Below are positions 23,618-36,812 of a stretch of DNA of 64,000 nucleotides, in pieces; within the stretch, counting starts at the first letter, position 1; each line of letters begins with the position of its first letter. The position numbers and the translations under genes are program-made. The stretch comes from Pseudisothecium myosuroides. Taxonomy: Eukaryota > Streptophyta > Bryopsida > Hypnales > Lembophyllaceae. The stretch covers positions 14,756,001 to 14,820,000 of the forward strand of contig OX637295.1 of assembly GCA_951799445.1 (NCBI GenBank), given 5' to 3'. The notes under the pieces are model-generated. The model was not told where the DNA came from. It did no database searches and worked only from the letters and a program-made list of their open reading frames with translations.

Positions 23618-24535
23618 TCCCTAAAGAACCAAAGTCCCCTCAAGGGAAACTTGGGATTTTGTGCAGGCTTGTGCAACCTGAAATTTAGACCAGATTTTTT
23701 GAAACTTTTTTAGAAGATAGGAAATGACATTAGCTTTCTAATAATATAATTTTTTTTTCAATCGGTGCCCGGGAGCAAAAGTTATGCCACCTGAAGTCAA
23801 AAAAGCAGTTCACCGGGCTAAAAAAAGAATTTAAAAAATTGATTTTTTTGTAAAAAAAATTTCCCTCAAAGATCATGTTTTTGTCTACATTTGAAGCTTT
23901 GATTCATTCTATTTGGACTCAAAATGAGAAAGTTATGGACAATCTTGTTTTTCAGGTAATGGCTAAGCATCTTCTTCGGAAAACAACTTATAGAATTCAT
24001 TTTTGAATGTAATTTTCAAATTTTTTCAAATTTTTTTTTGATAAGGTTACGTTTGTTTGCAAGAACAATCCCACCGTTGGAATTATGGTGTTTTTATTCC
24101 ATCTAAGAACTATTAACAATTTAATGTTTCCTTCAATTTTGGACCTACTTCTACTTAATAATTTTTTTATATGTGAAAATCAAGTTTTGACATTCTGAAT
24201 TTTTTTTTTCTGACTCTCAACTCAAATGCTCAACATAAAAAGATTTAGCTTTATGGTGTGTAGTGCAAAAAAAAATCCACAAATGGCCATCAAAGCCCTC
24301 TGAAATTGCAGGCCACAATTCAAAAAACTTCTTTTTCCAACTTCAAATGCTAATATCTTCTAATCGTACAGTCAAACTTCATGAAATTTTTACCACACGA
24401 TCTGAGACAAGTAAAGTACAAGATCCTAAGATTGGATTCTAAAACAAAAGTTTTTTTCGGTTTAGGGAGTGATCGCAGCAGAAATGGCAATTTTCAGTGG
24501 TTTTGGAGCTAGAAAAAGCCTTGGTCCTTTAGGGG
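23618..24535 (-). mobile_element. TTAA-bounded element, copy 2 (918 bp)
   Basis: The ends are TTAA|TCCCTAAAGAACC (23614-23617 flank) and GGTCCTTTAGGGG|TAAA, so the right TTAA has one changed base. Read in reverse complement it aligns over its length with the copy at 36813 (shared CACTGAAAATTGCCATTTCTG and AGGATCTTGTACTT). These two form a subfamily. No transposase ORF. Confidence 0.78.
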
Positions 24536-24539
24536 TAAA

Positions 24540-25239
24540 TGTTTTAGCATATGTTCAATTGAGTGATGGTGGAGGTGGTGGGGGTAATTTTCTCCAACCA
24601 CGGAATAGAAATAATGAAGATTGCACTTTTTTTTGCTAGTTTTCCATCAAGTCAGCTTACAACTCAACTTGTTTTCAATCTATAGGCAAACAAATTTCCA
24701 AAAAACACAAAACTAAAAACTAGTCTTAGCAACTGCATTAGGTGCCAATGTGTTATTTGTAACTCAATAATGAAGGCCCTGGTCGACATCATAGTCCTTT
24801 CCTTCATGAAAATAGGTCACTTTATCTTGTGTAAATTGGGCCCTAGTCGAAAACAAGTCATTTACTTTAATGTTCTCTAGGGTTGATGTCATGTTCTTAC
24901 TCCAACTATACTACCCTACGTAAAGGTCAGATTCAACATAAATTAAGTCATTTTTGTATAAAAAGTGCTTCATGTATGGTGTGAGGTGACTTAGCCCCTT
25001 GAGAATTTGATGTGGAAATTCAATTTCATCACCTAAGTGCCTAATCAAGCCTTCACATATGGTAATGATGAAATTTAGTGTTAACCCATAAGGCCTAAAG
25101 AGCTCACTTTGGACTTTTCAAGAACTTGGGCATGTTCTATTGACTTCTTATTCTTGATTTTTTTGCTTTTAAAATAGCTTCTATTCATCATACTTAATGA
25201 ATGAAGTTTCATTTCATGTCATTTTGATAAGTATTGCAA
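24540..25239. other. Non-coding
   Basis: No gene or defined repeat ends. A TTAACCCATAAGGCC string at 25083-25097 resembles a degenerate TTAA-element terminus without a partner. Confidence 0.35.
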
Positions 25240-25870
25240 AAGTTATAAGTTTTTTTTATTGATTTCAATGTCAAAGTGGGTAGCTAAAAATATTTTCTAA
25301 AAATGAATAAATAAATACTATTTGGTTAAATAGATTGAAACATATACAATAACCTTTGAGCCATCCAATTTTGATTTGTGAGATGAAAGTTATGAGGAGT
25401 TTTATTTTGTGGGCAATGAAGGCAAAAAAGCAAATGAAATTGTTTATTGTACACAATTTTCAAAAAATTTAAATAAAACAAAAAATATTAGATACATATT
25501 TCTTATTTGAATACTCACACCATTGGAATTGACAATTCTCAATTTCTTGTCAAAGTTATCAGCGGTTTATTTTTTTCTTTCATCAAGTACTACCTTCTAC
25601 TTTATAATTTTTTAAAGATGTATATGAAGAATTTTTTGGTTAAATTTTTTTTCATGTGTTCTCAAACCACTTTGAAAACATGTTGGTTAAATTGCACAAG
25701 TTATCAGACATAAGCATTTTTTTCTAAAAATATTAAAAAACAAAAACTTCGTTTTCAGAAACGGCTTCAAAATCCTCCTTTTTGTGATCTAGGCACATTG
25801 ATCTTGCAGTTGGTGGTAGGGATCTATCTTAAATTTCATGAAGATGTACTTGAGCAAGTTCCCTAAAGGT
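25240..25870 (+). repeat. Dispersed repeat R3, copy 2
   Basis: Aligns in blocks with 6960-7740 (shared ACCTTCTACTTTATAATTT and AATGAAGGCAAAAAAGCA-type phrases). AT-rich and non-coding. Confidence 0.5.
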
Positions 25871-25979
25871 TCATATGGTTGAATTATCCAATGCTAATGC
25901 TCTTAATTGACCGATTTGCTTTTAACTCTTTATATAAATTGATCCTCCATTCCAAATTCTAAAATCTTCATTTCCTTAA

Positions 25980-26911
25980 CCCCTAAAGGTCAGAGACTAT
26001 GTTTTCACCAAAACCGCTCCAAAACTGCCATTTCTAATACAAGTACCAAACTTTAGAAAAAAACATTTTTGAGCACATGTAAGCGTAAGATCTTATAGAA
26101 CACTGGTTTGAGAAGATGTGGAAAAAATTTCAGAATTTTCCACCGTGCGGATTGGAAGATATTAGCATTTGAATTGACAAAAACCCTTTTTTTGTCCCTG
26201 CGAAAATCCGGGCAGCTGCACTTCACAAGGTCACATTGGTATGAAAAAATGCCCCAAATGGTGGTTACTCTTTGGATTCATTCTTCTAGGCAAGTTGGCT
26301 ACATGCTTGAAAAATTTCAGATCATTTGGAATTGCACAACATATAGGAAAAAAATAGTAAGTAGAAAGAAGTAGAGAATGATTCAAAACACTAAATTGTT
26401 AAGAATTTATTTATGGAATTGAAAAATTCCAATCCCAACGGTTGTAATGTTGTAATAAATAATCTACATCCAATGTTTTTATTTTTTTTCAAAAATATTG
26501 AAAATTGAGTGAAATAAAGGACTTCAAAGTTTATTTTAGAGTAGAGATTCCATAACTACCCTCAAACTAAGAATCCTCATAACTTTTGACTCATTAATCC
26601 AAATGGAATGATTTAAAGCTTTCCACGTACATATAAATCTAAGAACCAATTTCAAATTTTTATTTTTAAAAAAAATTATTTTTAAAGAATTTTTTTAGCT
26701 GCCCGGGCTGCCCGCCATACACCAAAAATTACATATCATACAATAACTTTTTAACCATGTAGTCAAAAGTTATGAAAATTGTTGGGCCTTAAAGCTACTC
26801 CTTGGGCACATCTTTTGTGAAAATTTCAAAGAAAAAAAATAAAAGCTCCACTCGTAATGAGCTGCCCAGAATCGCTATGTTATCAAAAAATGGGGTTTGG
26901 ACCTTTAGGGG
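25980..26911 (+). mobile_element. TTAA-bounded element, copy 3 (932 bp)
   Basis: This is the best preserved pair of ends: TTAA|CCCCTAAAGGTC at 25976-25991 and GACCTTTAGGGG|TTAA ending at 26915, a perfect 12-base terminal inverted repeat inside a perfect TTAA duplication. The internal sequence is closest to copy 1 at 20549. The short ORF at 26108 is a translation of the repeat and has no recognised domain. Confidence 0.85.
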
Positions 26912-26989
26912 TTAATTCCTTCAAAACCACGTGTCAAAATTTTAACAATGGATGGATTGCCCCACAAGGATTAAATACCTAATACTTAA

Positions 26990-27350
26990 AAGACATACCC
27001 AACTTGAGGGACTCGATTTTAGAAAATCTTCATGATAATGTCTCCATCTTAGTTTGTAGTCAATTGCAAGCCAACTTGATTCTTAATATCAATCTCTTTG
27101 TCTCTAAAAATTGTATCTATTATGTTAAATTTTGGATTTAAAAACACATTTTGAATGCATGATTCTTACATTGGATAGTTAATTAGAAATTTTAAATAAT
27201 AGCTTTGAGATTACCCATTGCCTTCAAGAGGGTGGAAGCTCATCATTCATGGGCTATTTGAACAAACTTCGTCATGTCTATATAAACAAAATTATGAAAT
27301 CCAATTTTGGACAACCTCTCCAAGATCCAAAATGTCATTTGGGAGTTAAG
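26990..27350 (+). repeat. Dispersed repeat R2, copy 2
   Basis: Similar to 36200-36540 and, inverted, to 17295-17615. It lies between two TTAA-bounded elements. Non-coding. Confidence 0.6.
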
Positions 27351-27836
27351 AAATTGAAATACTTATATGGCAACACATTTAAAAACTTTTTGTTGGACCT
27401 TTAAGCAATGATTATTTCTAGCCAAAATAGAAACCTAGTTGGATATTTGAGTCCCAATTTTTTTGCAAAAAAATTGAGAAAAAAAGTATCAAATAAACAG
27501 CTATGCTAAAGAGGCTTTATTGTATAGCACTACAATTGTAGAACAAAGGAATCAAAACAGTGGCAAAGCATGAACATCATTCTTTTCATTTTTCTACTGT
27601 TTAAACCCTTAACAACTAAGGGAAAGACTAAATTTTCAAAATTGTAGAGCTCTATAAAAAATGCAACTTACAATAATAGCTCAATAATGACTTTCAAACA
27701 AAAGTTGAAAAATACAATTTGTAGATCATATCCATATGGTTAGATCTATTGTTGCACTTCCTTGTATTTTTCAATAATTTTTAAACCAAAAATTAAGAAT
27801 TCTTTTAATTAAATTTGACTAAATATTTGTAGCTTT
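27351..27836. other. Non-coding spacer
   Basis: AT-rich spacer between R2 and the next TTAA element. 27605-27760 shares motifs with 22060-22220. Confidence 0.35.
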
Positions 27837-27840
27837 TTAA

Positions 27841-28761
27841 CCCCTAAAGGCCCAAGGCCTTTTTTCTGCCAAAAAACACTCAAAACTGCCATTTCTATAG
27901 CAAAAAGTACAAAAAATTCAAATTGTTTTTTTTCCACATCTAACCGTAGGATCTTACACCCAATTGGTATGAGAATGTGTGGGAAAAATTTCAGAATTTT
28001 TGACCGCACAGATTGCAAGATAACTGCGTTTAAAGTGGAAAAAACAAGTTTTTCAGCACATTGCGGGACCAGGTTTTTTGACTTTAAACATTTTTAACTT
28101 AAAATTTTTGCACTACAGCGTTTAGAGCTTTAAATCTTTATAGTAGAGAATTGAGTTGAGAGTCTAGGAAAAAAAAAAAAAATTCAAAAAAACTTAATTA
28201 TAATTCTTAAAAAAATTGTTAAGTAGAAGTAGGTACAAGATAGAAGGAAAATCTAAAATATTCATATATTTTAGATGGAATTAAAATGCACTAATCCCAA
28301 TGGTGAGATTGTTCTAGAAAGTAAACTAAATCATTCCAAAAAAAAAATTGAAAAATTACAAAAATTGCATTCCGAAATGAACCCTACAAGTTATTTTTTT
28401 CAAGAAGATGCTCTAACTGCCTGAAAAACAAGAATGTCCATAACTTCCTCATAACGAATCCAAATGAAATGAATCAAAGCTTTCCAGATAGACAAAAATA
28501 TAATCTATGAGAAAAAAAATATTTAAAAAAAAAATTCAAAATTTTGCAAATTTTTTTTGCTGCCCCCCGTCCCCACGCATTCCAAGAAATGGCATAATTT
28601 CTCGCTCAAAGGTCCGATTTCAAATTTTTTTTTCTGCCATGTACCTCTCTCAATTCTTCATGTTCACAAAAAGTTTCAAAAAAATCAGGAGAAAATTTCA
28701 GCAAAAAGGTACATGCCCGAAAACGCATTTGTCCCCCGAAGGGACAACGGGCTTTTAGGGG
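27841..28761 (+). mobile_element. TTAA-bounded element, copy 4 (921 bp)
   Basis: The left end is TTAA|CCCCTAAAGGCCC (27837-27840 flank) and the right end GGGCTTTTAGGGG|TTAA (28762-28765). Its first ~280 bases match the truncated copy at 35658. It shares the internal phrases CCGTAGGATCTT and GATTGCAAGAT with other copies. No transposase ORF. Confidence 0.8.
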
Positions 28762-28765
28762 TTAA

Positions 28766-29811
28766 AGATTTTTTTCCTTTGACACGGAAATGTTGAGTTC
28801 TAATTATGATGATTTTATTTTACTTATTATTTATAGAAGTTAGTTTTTGAATCGAGAACATTTGATTTTGAGATCACTTATATGAAGGTTCCTTTTGCTA
28901 TAGAATATTGATAGATAAAAAAAGGTTTTGAAAACCTACACTATACACATGCAAGAGAACTAATATAAAAATCTACAAACAAAGCAATAGATTAAAAAAC
29001 AAAGATTTGTGGTGCTTAGGAGATATTTGCTTTTGAAATTTGAGCGTCTAGTCTTTTTGGGTTAAAATATTTTGTTTTTTGAGTAAGGTAGCCACTTAAA
29101 TTTTTTCACAATGGCTTATGCTAATGCAAAGCCTTTGTTTCATTGGTCCAATAAAGTTGCTAATTATTTTAATCATTTTGATTCTATATTGTGTACGTCG
29201 AGTTTTTATAAAAAGTGTTTTGAAAATGTTTTTTATGATTTTTTGACTCTTTTTTTTCTCCTTCAAACTATTTCATCAAGGTAGCCTACTATGAAAGCGA
29301 TCATTACACATCGGTACATTTTTCTTTCTTCAATGTACCAACATTGTACATTTTAGGGGATGGTCACTTTTTGTGACCATTACGTTTCAACTTCAAAAAT
29401 TTGTAACTAATTCCAAGAAGGATTAAAAAATATGAAACAACTTGAGTTAGATGCCAATTCCATTTTTCTTCCTACAACAATTTCCTGAAAATTGTTTGAA
29501 AGAGTTTAGCTTCCCTCAAAGGCAAGTAGCTCTTAAATGGTTGCTTTAAAAGCAGGCTACCTTATAAGATACATGTGACCAATGCAGTGGGTCTTAGCGT
29601 ATGTGATAAAGAAGAGTGGAAGTGGTTTGATTTTCAACTGTGTGTTTGATGGTTTGTGTCTGAAATGATATTCAAATCTGTGATCCACAGAGCATTTGTG
29701 AGGGAAAACAAAATACCCTATAATATAAGTTCTAACATCCTAGCAATGCTGAGACGGATGCCAGTGAATTAACTTATCTCCGCATGTGAGTTCCGCGTTC
29801 TAATTGGTTAA
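28766..29811. other. Non-coding
   Basis: No coding exon, RNA gene or bounded element recognised. Confidence 0.35.
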
Positions 29812-30202
29812 GGTACCCCCCCAACCGACCGAATAAGGAATTTCGACATGATCTAGAGTAGTGAAGGCAAAACAGATATTTTTTAGAGGTATATAAATTG
29901 AAAAGACACATATTGCAAAAAAATTGATAATTTTATCGCTTAAATTGAAATTACTATGAATTTTGGGAGGCAAAAAGTGCGTCGGACCCATGGCCAATAT
30001 ATAGACTCTTCCAATTCCGATCATTCAATAACTTTTTACCTAATCATTATTTTCCACTTTTTTTTTCACAACTTGGGACATGTGTCATGTATTTATTAGT
30101 TTCAACCTTGAAAATGAAAAAAACCCGCATTCTAAGCATGGTCGAAAATACGTGCACCTATAGGTTGGGAATGGGTCAATGGTCGGGAACGGGGGGGTTA
30201 CC
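29812..30202. mobile_element. Probable MITE (~391 bp) with GGTA-C7 type ends
   Basis: The left end GGTACCCCCCCAACCGACC and the reverse complement of the right end (GGTAACCCCCCCGTTCCCGAC) are similar over roughly 20 bases. The interior is AT-rich and non-coding. No TSD is visible, so the class is open; the ends resemble those of the MITE at 6798-6929. Confidence 0.5.
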
Positions 30203-31264
30203 TTTTTGCAAGTGAGAGAATTTGCAAGGGGATAAGTTAAAACTCTTAAGTTGTTGTCAACCAATAAACCGAAGAACTGCTACAGTAACTTATTGCCACC
30301 TGGGAAACTCCATCAGCAAATTCATTGCCTGCTCCAACTGACCTCATGTCTGTCAATCATAACTTAGAGGAAGCAACCCCCAATGAATGCCACCTGGAGA
30401 CCACCAAGCGCTCTTGCTGGGGACCTGTCAATAGCTTAGCTACCTTACTACTAAGTTACTACGAGAAGTGAGCATGTGCATGGGCAGAATGGAATTAATT
30501 TATAAGTTCGAGGCCTGTACTGTACTGACCCTTCAGTTCCATAGCAATATCGCAATTGTGCATGGACTGGCAGGGGACTGACCCACTACAGGAGGTACTG
30601 TACACTAATGATGAAATTTAGTGTTGGCAACACTATTGTAGTTACAGGGACAAACAAAACTGAGTGAGTCATGACATTCAGTAGCATGTGTTGATGTTGC
30701 CTCTACATCCTCCACCTGTCTAATTCATCATTAGTTACTGATCAAGCACTGTAGGGGAGTAGAACATACCACACCATCATTATAGAACTACGGAATGTTA
30801 TGGTATCCCTTGATTTGTGTAAAAAAAGAAAAAACTAAACTAAAATGAGTGAGTGAGTATGTCAAAAACTAAAACTAAAACTAAAACTAAAACTGAGTGG
30901 GTACATAATTGGAAGCACCAACTTTTACGAACGACTAAGGTACTATGCTCCAAAAGCGACCGTATTCTAAATGCAATCTTGATCTAGGAATAAGTGACAT
31001 GTTGTTTGAAATATCTATTATTGTCAATGATAAAGTAGGTAGGCGTGAATGGTCACTTTAAGAGCAGACTAGCTTACAAATTTTTTAAAGATTGCTTTTA
31101 TAAACCTCGAGGTTAAGTGAAACAATGTGCACAATCTTGTATATACGTGCAAAGTTGCACATCAAATTGATAACAAAACATTCTTTTACAAAGCCAAATC
31201 AATAACTATGTACTATACTCATTGTCAATTGTTCAAAGAATATCCTCAAATTTCAATATCTTGT
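30203..31264. other. Non-coding; (AAAACT)n run and R4 repeat
   Basis: A short tandem AAAACT run lies at about 30868-30893. 30955-31090 is similar to 20340-20480. No gene is supported. Confidence 0.4.
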
Positions 31265-31755
31265 TCAATAACCTTTTGCTTTCAATACACTAATAGAAAT
31301 CATTCTTGGCATACTTTTGTAAAGCTTCTCATAATCTTCTGCATCAAAACCAAGATAAACATTATACACATTCTCCCACAATTCTTGAACTCCTCTAGGC
31401 CTTCGAGTGATTTGGTTCAGATGTTGCTTAAGAAGGGCCCAAAAATATTCCATTCGATTCAAATCTAGAGATTGTGATGGCCATTGAAGGAATTGAAATG
31501 GTTGGAAAGACAACCACAATTGAACCATTTTTTTATGTATATTTAGGATCATTATTATGTTGAGAAACCACCCAACTAGGATCTAAGTTGTAATATTGTA
31601 TGGTGCTGCATAAGTAGGTTTTTAAAATATTTTTGTACAAATGTTGCTCCATCCTACCTTCGATTTGGTACCAAGTACCCGGCCCAAAAGCAATCATTCA
31701 CCCCAAAATCATGATTGAACCACCACCATGTTTGATAGTTTGACAAAGATGTTGA
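31265..31755 (-). pseudogene. Tc1-like (DD34E) transposase remnant
   Basis: On the minus strand, 31552-31265 encodes the C-terminal part of a Tc1-type transposase: the catalytic block WPSQSLDLNRMEYFWALLK (third acidic residue E present), then RPRGVQELWENV and the terminal SMPRMISISVLKAKGY. Upstream, interrupted by a stop and a frameshift, lie the earlier blocks TIKHGGGSIMILG and SQHNNDPKYT. The second catalytic D of the usual QDNDPKHT block appears replaced by N. About 160 residues of catalytic domain survive and the N-terminal helix-turn-helix was not found. It is inactive. Tc1-type DD34E transposases are mainly animal and fungal, while plant mariner-like elements are mostly DD39D. Confidence 0.85.
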
Positions 31756-33438
31756 AGTCGCCACATCGCCACATCATACGATGTTGAAGTGGCAACATCG
31801 TATGAGAATACTTTTCACAAATTTAATGGGGTAGAAAGAGGGTCTACATTATGAATTGTAAGAACATCGCCACCCATTTATAGGGAAGCTATCTAGCCCG
31901 ACCTCGGGCATGGCCGGCCAAAAAAAAGTGGTCCACCACGTATGGACCCGATCAGGGACAAAATGAGACCGGTTAGTCTAAAATTCTCTCTCCAAACACT
32001 AAGAGGGCATCCCCGCCATGCTTTTGATCTTATCAAGTTTGTGGGTTTGTGGGCCATAACACCTCGTTTCTTACAATTTTTTAATCAATTTGTATGTTGT
32101 TTGGCTCTTGATTTTGCCAAGTCATTAATACATGAGATTGACTTGGTTTGGCTTGTCCTTGAGGGCGGGGATGAGTGGGGGATGGAAGCGACCCGGGAGC
32201 TGAAGGGCTCAACCACCCCATTTCCCTAGCCTTGTTTGGGGGGAATGGATGGTGATGCTTTAACGCTTTTATGACTATCCAATGGAATGGTGACAAATAT
32301 ACCTTGAAAACTGGATTTGACATTATGTTGCAACTAGATGATTTAGATGCATACAAAGGAAACAAATTTGTTTAAATTTCTTAAAGAGCTGGGGAAGGTC
32401 TTCATCAAAGATGGTTTGCTTCCACTAAAATTGTCAATTACATTTTCACCAAATACCATAAATTGAACGAGCATTGAGATGGTTTACTTTGCACTATTTA
32501 ATTAATGTCCAACGTAAACATTTAATTGTCGACTAAATGACGGAGAATTAGAGTGAGTTATATGATAGGATAAATAACATTGTAGACATCATAACACTAA
32601 ATTTTATTATTAGAGTAGTGGATTTGCTCTTATCATCATAGTGATTCCTAACCATATGGGATTTTGAAGAATACCATAACATGAATTCTAGTATGTCTCC
32701 TGTACTTGATTGATGTTGGTATCTCACCAAGCACAAACATTTGGCTAAACTAGCATATGGCATTTGGTCGCAGCATGATGCAATTGTCCATTTTGATCAG
32801 ACAGAATATTTCTCTGCTGATCCCAACTGATCCCAAGTGACAGAGTTGGGTAAAAAGCAACCGACAATAATAACTTATTATATTCCCTTTCACTTGCGGA
32901 GCAGGCAACACATGCATCATATGCATTTCTAATGAGGGCCATTCACATAATTAAGGAAGACTCGAGATGATTTTCTAATCCTATGATAATGAAATGCCAG
33001 GCACCCTGGTCAGCTGAAGTGCTAAAAAAGGGTGACAGAATGGCAACCCAAACTCATCCAATCCAATCCTCACGGGACTCAGGAAGTTGTTAAGTTAAGT
33101 TAACCCTTAAACGACGGGCCCATAACTGTGGAAATCATCTGTTTTGTGACCGTGTGAATTTTTGGATTAAAATAATGCAAAAGCACTCATTGGAAGTCAT
33201 ACTACTGTAGATGATCTTCCCTTTTCCCACAAAATTTAGAAGATGAATAGTTGCATTTCTGTCCTACACAATTTGATTCTCTATCAAATCCCCTGGGCCA
33301 GTTTGTCCACACAGAATGGCTGCGTCGACGTTCAAGGGTTAATCCCCTTGCTAATCCCCTGGGCCAGTTTGTCCACCCAGACCTTTTCTTATGAAAGAAG
33401 CTGCAGAGAGACCCAAAGTACTCCGTACAAAACACTTA
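31756..33438. other. Non-coding; short palindromes and a 25-bp direct repeat
   Basis: 31772-31805 has a short inverted repeat (CATACGATGTT / AACATCGTATG). Near 33288-33313 and 33354-33379 the string AATCCCCTGGGCCAGTTTGT is directly repeated. No exon is supported; the ORFs are short and unrecognised. Confidence 0.35.
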
Positions 33439-34688
33439 GGGCATCCCCATGCTTGGTGCCTCAAAGAGGAGCGCCGAAGGTGGTTTGACGTGCTGTTTTT
33501 TCAGAAATCAGATTCTAAACTTGGCCTCCGCCCCACGCCTGCACGGGATTGGCACTCGGCAAGGCCCTTATGCACGGGGTCCAAGATGTCATAACTACAT
33601 TGGCAAACTTGGGATTGGAGCACGGAGCCCCAATATAGCACCTCGTCATCACTGTCCGGGAAGTATCCTTACAGTAAACGGACCATTTCCTTCATTCTTG
33701 AAGCTGGCTCGGTTTTTTTCAATTTTACTCGGAAGTCCGCCTGAGAAGTGGATTTTTTTCCGGTTGCAATCCTACATTTTGAAATTTCATTAGGCAATTT
33801 GCCCGATTTCTATATTTCCATTTGGCCATTTTCCTGAATGTGGAAAATAGAGCCAGTTTTTGTTTTCGTGGGGGAGTTTTATTTCTACTCCCCACTTTTT
33901 TGTTTGATGTATCCTCGGGAGGAATTGAATTTGGCTAAGCCCCTACCAAACTAGGGCCAAGGATGTAGCCTTCTAAAAATACAAGGATCCCAAAGAGGGT
34001 CCAAGTATTTTCCGGAGGCTGGTTAGCACTGCAGATTTTCAATTTCACACTTTTACAGATTGACAGTGAGTAAAAGCCATTCACTGCTGATGCCTCTTAA
34101 CAAAGGATAATTGGTGAATTGGTGTGAATGTGTGATAGACTTATAACTTTATAAGAATATAAGTATACTATGTACACATTAAAAAAAATTCCTAGAAAGT
34201 ATATGATTAGTCGGCTACCCGCCGAGAAAAAAGGTATTTACATCGGTAATTTTCCTATATATCCCTAGGACGGCCGGCCAAATTGCCAAGGTTTAATTTT
34301 CCTACCTGGTCCATTTCCAAAAATATTATTTTTTCATTCGATAACCCATCCTAAACATTTCTATGCCATTCGGAAATCTTCAAAAAATTTCGGCTAGGTT
34401 GTAACTAGATGCCGGTACTTCCCGTTCATTGCTCGTCATTACATCGGGAATAAAGAAAGCTTTCTCTCCTCACCTTTTTGCATTAACACGCCTCGAAAAC
34501 TACATCAACAAGAATCAAACTTCATAGCGAGGCGCAGGCAAAAGACACGATTTGACGGGTGTTCATCAAATTTGGCTGTGCTCGGCCATTTATTAACCCT
34601 CGCAGTGCGTGCCGTGGGACACAACTTGTGGCCAAGCACGGCCACTCATCGGGTCTGCGCCACATCGCGCGCAGCCGTGGAAATGCTC
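33439..34688. mobile_element. Possible PIF/Harbinger-type element (1,250 bp)
   Basis: The left end TTA|GGGCATCCCCATGCTTGG and right end CCGTGGAAATGCTC|TTA are flanked by TTA on both sides, the three-base target of PIF/Harbinger elements. The terminal repeats match only partly, so this is tentative. The interior has no transposase ORF. Confidence 0.42.
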
Positions 34689-34896
34689 TTAAAGCTGCCA
34701 AGCTGGCCAAGGGAAAAGGCAGAACCAAAACAAAAGCTCAAAACTAAAAAAAATGCAAGCAAAGTCCAACCAACTGAATTCTCCAATTTTTCAAACCTAA
34801 TTAAAAAATGGAAGCAAGGCAAACTAGTCCTCCCATTCTGTATATTTTCATCCAAAACATATCCCCATATTAGGAAACAAAAGTTGTCAAACCTTA

Positions 34897-35353
34897 GAGC
34901 ATCAGCAGTGGTCTTGGCAAACATGACGGTATCAGCACTTTGCCGAGTGCCAAGTGATTTGGAATAAAATATGCATCCCAATGCAACTGTTATGGGTCCT
35001 GGCATTTTCACGGTCTCAGTATGTGAACCCCCGGATCCGGCAAATTTTCAAAATTTGAAGGGCCCGCGAGGTGGCTCCCGGTAGAAATAATTATGATTGT
35101 CAATCCTTTTTTGCATTGTAAAGCGAGTCAATCAATTCAACATTCCCTTGTTTCTATGAAAAGTCATTTTTTAATGGAAATTCCTTTCTTTCTTTCCTTA
35201 TTAAATGCAAAAAAGTCCATTTGACGTTTGGATTGCCAAGACACCATTGGACCAATTTGTTCTAAAAACAACCCGGCATTATGCAAGCCTCGTGGAATGC
35301 CCCTGCGTTTGCCGATGTAGGGATTGTCTATTGAGACACCACTGTAGATGCTC
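34897..35353. mobile_element. Tourist-like MITE (457 bp)
   Basis: The left end TTA|GAGCATCAGCAGTGG and right end CCACTGTAGATGCTC|TTA give a 15-base imperfect TIR and a TTA duplication (34894-34896, 35354-35356). That is the PIF/Harbinger signature. Non-coding. Confidence 0.75.
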
Positions 35354-35657
35354 TTATAGAAAAATACATTAGCTTAATGGAAATATAATCTTCTTAATTC
35401 AATCAATGCTTGGAAACAAAAGTTATGCCACAATACAATAAGATCAAAATAGGATCACCAATATTAGATGTCCGTTTTGCTTGCATTAAATATGGAAGGC
35501 CTTGAACAATGAAGTCAATTGGAAAATCAAGGGTTACTAATTTACTATTGCTTTCCCAAATGAGCTCCCTCCAAATGGCAACCTTGGCCATGTGAGCCCT
35601 TCCAACTTGTGCCAAGTAGTCACTAAAGCATAAAGAACTCATAATGCAATTTATTAA

Positions 35658-35945
35658 CCCCTAAAGTTCCAAGACTTTTTTTTAATCAAAATCCACTCAA
35701 AACTGCAATTTCTATTGCAAAGGGTAAAAAACTTACAAATTGAATTTTTGCATATTTTATTGTAGGATATTGTATTAAATTAGTATAAGAATGCGTGGAA
35801 TTTTTTTTTAGAAACTTCCACCATGTAGATTGCAAGATATTTGCGTTTAAAGTGAAGAAAATGATTTTTTGTACACATTCCATGATTGTATTATTTGACT
35901 CTAAATCTTTTTAACTTAAATTTTTTGCACCAAAATTTTGATTAA
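35658..35945 (+). mobile_element. TTAA-bounded element, copy 5, truncated at its right side
   Basis: It starts TTAA|CCCCTAAAGTTCC at 35654-35657 and follows copy 4 (27841) for about 280 bases, including TTGCAAGAT and TTTTTAACTTAAA. It then loses similarity in an A-rich run near 35943-35952. No right terminus was found. Confidence 0.65.
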
Positions 35946-36199
35946 AAAAAAAATTATATTGGAAAAAAATTCAAATGACATTGTTGTCATATTAGATAGT
36001 AGGGCAAATGACCTTGTTCTCATATGGGGAATGAAGTTCTTGAAAAATATGTTTGTATTTTACATGGGCTACCATCTAATAGAAATACAATTTATGAAAT
36101 TCACCATGAATTTCTAAGTTCATGAGGTTTAGATACTTGAGCCATTTCCAACAAATGCTTCATTGACGTTAGTCTTTTAGACTAAGGTTAACCTTTTAA

Positions 36200-36540
36200 C
36201 AATAGACAAAGCCAAAGGGTTTGGTTTTTAGAGAATCTTCATGAAAATTTTCCCAATACTCAAAAACTTGTAATCTTCTTGATATCATTTTCTTTGTGTC
36301 CATGAGATGCATCTATCAATTGAAGTCTTTGATATTGAATCACAATTTGAACTTGTAATTTTGCATTAGAAAGTTTGATCATTTTTTGAACAGTAGCTTT
36401 GGGTTGCCTATGGCCTAGAAGAGGGCGGAAACTCATTATTGATTGATCATTTGAACAAGCTCTATAATGCCTACAGATGAAAGATTATGAAATCCAAGTT
36501 TGAATAGCTCTCCCAAGACCTCCAATATCCTTCAACTCTA
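36200..36540 (+). repeat. Dispersed repeat R2, copy 3
   Basis: Similar to 26990-27350 in direct orientation and to 17295-17615 inverted (GAGGGCGGAAACTCAT... core). Non-coding. Confidence 0.6.
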
Positions 36541-36812
36541 TAATGATGCTGCACCTTAAAAAATGTTTGATAGATGATAGAAAATCCTTTTATATAAGAT
36601 ATAAGTGAAAATGTTCATCTTTGGAATTTGTGTGAAAAGTAGAGGTCTTGCATGGTAGTTTGACCTCCAATGAGTGCTCTTGGATTTTTTAAAGTAAATA
36701 TTGACATGGTACCAAAATAAATAATTTCCACAATGACTAGTCCAATGATTCACGGTTAAATCCTAAATGCCGAAGGCACCAAATTTTGGTGTCAACACAA
36801 CTTTGAAGTTAA

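Noticed and set aside
31127..31468. 113-codon plus-strand ORF
   Set aside because: It is antisense to the Tc1-like transposase remnant and has no domain of its own.
34559..34967. Overlapping ORFs with Lys/Ala-rich peptides
   Set aside because: No recognised family. They cross the boundary of two Tourist-like elements and show no splice-supported structure.
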